DNA of 33,866 nt. It comes from Roseburia sp. (GTDB lineage Bacteria; Bacillota; Clostridia; Lachnospirales; Lachnospiraceae). The stretch lies in assembly GCA_023662875.1 (NCBI GenBank), contig JAMPIG010000040.1, positions 1 to 33,866 on the forward strand. The letters are read 5' to 3'. Shown in pieces: positions 30,886 to 33,866 of the stretch. The notes beneath the pieces are model-generated. The model was given only the letters and a program-made list of their open reading frames with translations, was not told the origin of the DNA and ran no database searches. The first letter of the stretch is position 1. Every line of letters starts with the position of its first letter. The translations under genes and the position numbers were made by a program.

Positions 30886-30949
30886 CTGCGCACAGGGATC
30901 GGGAACGGTTCAACAGCTTAACCGTTACGGAAACTGTGTATTTGCGCAG
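30886..30949. repeat. Nested inverted repeat before the DUF6472-like gene
   Basis: An outer pair, CTGCGCACA with TGTG..GCGCAG, encloses an inner perfect pair, AACGGTT with AACCGTT. There is no U tract. It could be a leader structure for the next gene or a stem after rsmI. Confidence 0.45.
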
Positions 30950-30993
30950 AACGGAGGGAGAAAAATAGTAAACCGACAGATAGGGGGAAACAT

Positions 30994-31173
30994 ATGACAG
31001 CTTCAAATTGTGACGCGTGTGTCAATTATGTATACGATGAAGAGGACGAATGCTATTACTGCATGATAAATCTGGACGAGGACGAGATGTACCGCTTTTT
31101 AACCGGCGATCAGCGCGCGTGCCCCTATTTCAGACTGGACGACGAGTACGGTGTGGTGCGGCATCAAATATAA
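30994..31173 (+). CDS. Small Cys-rich protein, DUF6472-like
   Basis: A 59-residue protein beginning MTASNCDACVNYVYDEEDE and ending VVRHQI. It is rich in Asp/Glu and has five cysteines: CxxC at the N-terminus, one in CYYC as a second pair, and one in RACPYF. The spacing suggests metal or disulfide binding. AGGGGGAAA precedes the ATG, and a terminator hairpin follows. The likeness to DUF6472 is from memory of clostridial proteins with the same CxxCxNY..DE start; the function is unknown. It lies downstream of rsmI on the same strand. Confidence 0.75.
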   Translation: MTASNCDACVNYVYDEEDECYYCMINLDEDEMYRFLTGDQRACPYFRLDDEYGVVRHQI

Positions 31174-31202
31174 AGGAGCAAGAGTATTTTTGTAAAGAGA
31201 AG

Positions 31203-31235
31203 AGCATTCTTCCGGGAATTGGGAGGATGCTTTTT
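31203..31235 (+). terminator. Intrinsic terminator after the DUF6472-like gene
   Basis: GCATTCTTCC pairs with GGGAGGATGC around GGGAATT-type loop bases, followed by TTTTT at 31231-31235. Confidence 0.7.
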
Positions 31236-31244
31236 GATTCATGA

Positions 31245-31277
31245 CAATAGAATTTTCGCGAAGCGCAAATTCTATTG
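31245..31277. repeat. AATAGAATT palindromic element, copy 3
   Basis: CAATAGAATTT and AAATTCTATTG are perfect 11-bp arms; GCG-AAG-CGC sits at the centre. GATTCATGA precedes it, as in copy 2, and GCGGCA follows, as in copy 1. Near 31320 a further stretch, GAAGAATGCAGCAT, resembles the hairpin at 26004. No gene is seen in 31174-31617. Confidence 0.8.
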
Positions 31278-31617
31278 TAGCGGCAATAAGCTTTGTTTTT
31301 CGAAATTAAATTGCTGCGGAAGAATGCAGCATATTCTATAAAGTGACGGTTAAGGTACTTTTCCGCGCATATTTTAGCGGCAAGAAGCTCATACTATTTT
31401 TGCAAAAAGGGATGTAAGCATTTCGTCAGACCCAATATAAGCAGCATAACAGTTTTGCTGCGGTCAGGAAGGCTTTATGTGTCCTTTATGGGAATGACGG
31501 AATATATCATATACATTCCGGGATCCGCTTGAGCGGATTTGCAAGATGTGAAGAATTAAAAAATGAATTTCTCTCGGGAAAAGGCAAGTTCCCGGAGAAA
31601 AGAAGGAGGCCAGGAAC

Positions 31618-31803
31618 ATGAGTAATATTTCGGAACTTGATTTACAGAACCTGCGGCATCTGATCGGCGGTTTCGATACCACCCATTGTAAGATGCAGGC
31701 TTACGCGCAGGAGGCAACCGACCCGCAGATCAGACAATTCTTTGAAAAAGGAGCGCAGTCGGCCAAGGAAAATAAGCAGCAGCTGATGAAATTTTTAGGG
31801 TAA
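31618..31803 (+). CDS. Small spore-coat-like protein (CotF-related)
   Basis: A 61-residue helical protein (DLQNLRHLIGGFDTTHCKMQ; DPQIRQFFEKGAQSAKENK). Pattern and length match the short coat-F-like proteins that precede CotF genes in Clostridia. GAAGGAGG lies before the ATG. It is followed 12 bp later by a second coat gene, so the two probably form one unit expressed during sporulation in the mother cell. I saw no clear sporulation-sigma promoter. Confidence 0.7.
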   Translation: MSNISELDLQNLRHLIGGFDTTHCKMQAYAQEATDPQIRQFFEKGAQSAKENKQQLMKFLG

Positions 31804-31815
31804 GGAGAAGAAGAG

Positions 31816-32070
31816 ATGCAGGAAAAGACAATGGTGGCGGATACCCTTGCGGGTATCAACGGTGAACTGACCCGATACGCGGGTATGATCGCGCAGTCGG
31901 AGAACAAAGAATTAAAGGCAACCCTGAAGCAGATGCGCAATGCCTGCGAGCAGTCTCAGGAGGAACTGTACAACATTGCCCGGGAGAAATCCTATTATGT
32001 CCCCGCGAGCAAGGCGACAGAGGAAGAAGTCCAGCATGTAAAGGGCCTGTTTACCCAGGGAACGCTGTAA
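31816..32070 (+). CDS. Spore coat protein, CotF family
   Basis: An 84-residue helical protein: TLAGINGELTRYAGMIAQSE, NKELKATLKQMRNACEQSQEEL, then YNIAREKSYYVPASKATEEE and a terminal TQGTL. The YVPA segment near the C-terminus is typical of CotF-type coat proteins, which are ferritin-like helical bundles. GGAGAAGAAG precedes the ATG. It is co-directional with its partner upstream and with spmA/spmB downstream, a sporulation neighbourhood. Confidence 0.8.
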   Translation: MQEKTMVADTLAGINGELTRYAGMIAQSENKELKATLKQMRNACEQSQEELYNIAREKSYYVPASKATEEEVQHVKGLFTQGTL

Positions 32071-32242
32071 ACGAAAAATGCGCCGGGAAGGGAAGCAGGA
32101 TCGTCGGAGCGAGACCAATAAGCACTGGTTTTGCTGGGCAAAGCTGCAAAATTGTGTTGACCGCTGATACGGATAGCAGGAAAATGAAGAGATTCTTGCA
32201 AAATCAAGGAGACTGAAACCGCAAGGGAGATCACTGACGCTG

Positions 32243-32539
32243 ATGAAACAGGCGAAAAAGGATCGGGCGGGGGCGGGATTGCACAACAGTGCGGGAGAGC
32301 GCCGCAAGGGAAGTCGGACGAAGTATGGGGTCGACCGCTTCTCTGCGGCGCTCCTTTTCTTTATAGGAGGTTTCGCTGTAGCCAAAGCGTCACAAAAGGA
32401 CGCCTTTTTACATGAAACACTCGCGAAGCGTGCAGCTATTGTCTCTTCTGCGGAAAGGCTCGTTGCGGCAGGGAGAGAATGCGAGGCATTTGGGCCATAC
32501 GGATCTGTCACAGGAAAGTTTTGCCTGTCCGCTGAATAG
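32243..32539 (+). CDS. Doubtful small protein with one hydrophobic segment
   Basis: A 98-residue frame with a basic start, one hydrophobic run (FSAALLFFIGGFAVAKAS) and a helical end (ETLAKRAAIVSSAERLVAAG). Its look recalls small clostridial membrane proteins, but GGGAG lies 14 bases before the ATG, a poor fit. It also overlaps a good terminator hairpin at 32297-32353, whose U tract encodes the hydrophobic run. It may be accidental. Confidence 0.25.
   Translation: MKQAKKDRAGAGLHNSAGERRKGSRTKYGVDRFSAALLFFIGGFAVAKASQKDAFLHETLAKRAAIVSSAERLVAAGRECEAFGPYGSVTGKFCLSAE
32297..32362 (+). terminator. Terminator of the coat-protein genes
   Basis: GAGCGCCGC pairs with GCGGCGCTC, with further pairing inside (GGGAAG with CTTCTCT; GTCG with CGAC), followed by CTTTTCTTTAT. 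Together with the doubtful frame this accounts for much of the 540-bp gap before spmA. Confidence 0.6.
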
Positions 32540-32613
32540 AAATAGAACGAAGAGACGGGTACTGCTGTTTTCCTGGAGAAATCTCTCCTGCAGCGGAAAG
32601 GTATGGTTTTGAC

Positions 32614-33405
32614 ATGCTGAATGCAATCTGGGCGTTTATGATTCTGCTGGCGGTGTTTTACGCCGCATGTACGGGGCATATGGACGATGTGACCAACGCG
32701 GCGCTGGACAGCGCCGGGGAGGCGATCTCCCTCTGCCTTACCATGGCGGGGGTGGTGGCGCTCTGGATGGGACTGATGGAGATCGCGGAAAAGGCGGGGT
32801 TGATCCGTAAATTGACAAACGGGATTTCTCCTTTCCTGACCTTTTTGTTCCCGCGGATTCCTAAGGAGCATCCGGCCAGGGAATACATAGCGGCGAATGT
32901 GATAGCGAATGTGCTGGGGCTTGGCTGGGCCTGCACTCCGGCTGGTTTAAAAGCCATGGAGGAGCTGGCGAAGCTGGAGGCGCAGCGAGGGAATCCAGAG
33001 TACCTCGAAATGAGGGAAGCGTCGGAGAGCGGTAGGGGCAGACAGGCGAAGCAGAGATCGGAGACAGGCAGGAACAGACGGGACGAGACGCAAGCAGGAG
33101 GCAGCAGACGCGCCAGCAACGAGATGTGTGTTTTCCTGATCCTGAATATTTCCTCGCTGCAGTTGGTTCCGGTCAACATGATTGCTTACCGGGCCCAGTA
33201 CGGCAGCACAAACCCTACGGCGATTATTGCTCCGGCGATTGCGGCGACTCTGGTCAGTACGATCGTAGCTGTCGTCTATTGTAAGGTTAAGGATCACGCC
33301 TCCAGAGATAATTACATAAGTAAGGGGGAAGGCGCGTCTCGTCGTCCGGCTCTCGGACGAAAATCAGCAGAAAGAAAGAGAAACGGGGGAGGGAAAGCGG
33401 CATGA
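32614..33405 (+). CDS. spmA: Spore maturation protein SpmA with hydrophilic insert
   Basis: A 263-residue membrane protein; SpmA is usually about 195-200 residues. The family core is unmistakable: MLNAIWAFMILLAVFYA, WMGLMEIAEKAGL, ANVLGLGWACTPAGLKAMEEL and ASNEMCVFLILNISSLQLVP. Between AMEEL and ASNEM an extra hydrophilic stretch of about 35 residues (about 130-168), rich in R, G, S, E and Q, is inserted, and the C-terminus carries a further basic tail. SpmA and SpmB are needed for spore core dehydration in Bacillus. Its stop overlaps the spmB start (ATGA), so the two are coupled. Confidence 0.93.
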   Translation: MLNAIWAFMILLAVFYAACTGHMDDVTNAALDSAGEAISLCLTMAGVVALWMGLMEIAEKAGLIRKLTNGISPFLTFLFPRIPKEHPAREYIAANVIANVLGLGWACTPAGLKAMEELAKLEAQRGNPEYLEMREASESGRGRQAKQRSETGRNRRDETQAGGSRRASNEMCVFLILNISSLQLVPVNMIAYRAQYGSTNPTAIIAPAIAATLVSTIVAVVYCKVKDHASRDNYISKGEGASRRPALGRKSAERKRNGGGKAA

Positions 33406-33866
33406 ACGCAATGGCTCATCTGTCGGACGTCATAATCCCGCTGTTGATCTTTTTTATTGTGGGGTATGGTTATGTGTCAAGGGTAAAGGTATATGAAAGC
33501 TTTTTGGAAGGGGCAAAGGGCGGCCTGAAGATTGTGGTGGATATCGTACCGACGCTGATCGGTCTGCTTGTGGCGGTGGGAATGCTTCGGGCATCCGGTT
33601 TTTTTGAGCTGTTCGGATTGCTCTTCGGCCCTCTGACGGAGAAGGTTGGTCTGCCGGCGCAGCTTATGCCCCTCCTGATTGTCAAGATGTTTTCCTCCTC
33701 CGCGGCCACGGGACTGGTACTGGATATCTTTAAAACGGCGGGGCCGGACTCCTACGCGGGTACTCTGACCTCTATTCTGATGAGCTGTACGGAGACGGTT
33801 TTCTATACGATGAGCGTCTATTTCCTGGCGGCGAAGGTGACGAAGACCCGTTTTACCCTGCCGGGT
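33402..33866 (+). CDS. spmB: Spore maturation protein SpmB (3' partial)
   Basis: The frame runs from ATG 33402 to the window end, giving 155 residues of a protein usually about 175 long. IIPLLIFFIVGYGYVSRVKV, then YESFLEGAKGGLKIVVDIVP and VKMFSSSAATGLVLDIF, are diagnostic of SpmB and the nucleoside-recognition (gate) domain. The ATGA overlap with spmA is the usual arrangement. With SpmA it works in spore maturation, probably in the spore inner or outer membrane. Confidence 0.95.
   Translation, partial: MNAMAHLSDVIIPLLIFFIVGYGYVSRVKVYESFLEGAKGGLKIVVDIVPTLIGLLVAVGMLRASGFFELFGLLFGPLTEKVGLPAQLMPLLIVKMFSSSAATGLVLDIFKTAGPDSYAGTLTSILMSCTETVFYTMSVYFLAAKVTKTRFTLPG

Noticed and set aside
32411-32450. 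Possible fourth full palindromic element before spmA
   Set aside because: CATGA, GCGAAGCG and TATTGT are shared, but the arms do not pair well and six bases are missing; too weak to count.

Overview
The window suggests a spore-forming Clostridia chromosome, most likely Lachnospiraceae. This is inferred from spmA/spmB, a CotF-type coat pair, ricT, rsmI, strong AGGAGG ribosome binding sites, moderately high GC and families typical of gut Lachnospiraceae. No rRNA, tRNA, CRISPR array, phage module or complete insertion sequence was seen.

Layout. (1) 1-1.7 kb: the 3' end of a sensor histidine kinase and two membrane proteins of unknown function. (2) 1.8-11 kb: an uptake-and-hydrolysis locus. A LacI-family regulator is divergent from an MFS transporter, an alpha/beta hydrolase and a complete oligopeptide-type ABC importer: lipoprotein, two permeases and one protein carrying both ATPases. 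A consensus promoter followed by a LacI-type palindrome precedes the MFS gene. (3) 11-12 kb: a small membrane protein and repeats. (4) 12.2-18.9 kb: a GLUG-repeat surface protein translationally coupled to an MMPL/RND transporter, with a divergent TetR regulator. This is the most intriguing system here. The surface protein has a long helical insert between two GLUG blocks, and the transporter carries a tail of tetrapeptide repeats. (5) 18.9-21.9 kb: a VanZ-like membrane protein, a small hypothetical protein, then ricT and trmN6.

(6) 21.9-29.7 kb: an accessory island between trmN6 and rsmI, genes that are close together in Bacillus. It holds a two-component system with an 860-residue kinase, a HExxH peptidase, a RelE/ParE toxin-antitoxin pair, and a decaying operon. 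In that operon the MarR regulator and its palindromic operator are intact, but a cytidylate-kinase-like gene, a MATE gene and a GPFN-type membrane protein gene are all broken. (7) 30-33.9 kb: rsmI, a cysteine-rich small protein (DUF6472-like), two coat proteins, spmA and the start of spmB.

Two genome habits recur. A short palindrome built on AATAGAATT..GCGAAGCG..AATTCTATT is scattered between genes, with degenerate relatives. Hydrophilic low-complexity segments are inserted in or appended to otherwise conserved proteins (the RicT tail, the kinase linker, SpmA). All functional calls come from reading the sequence; no database search was run.
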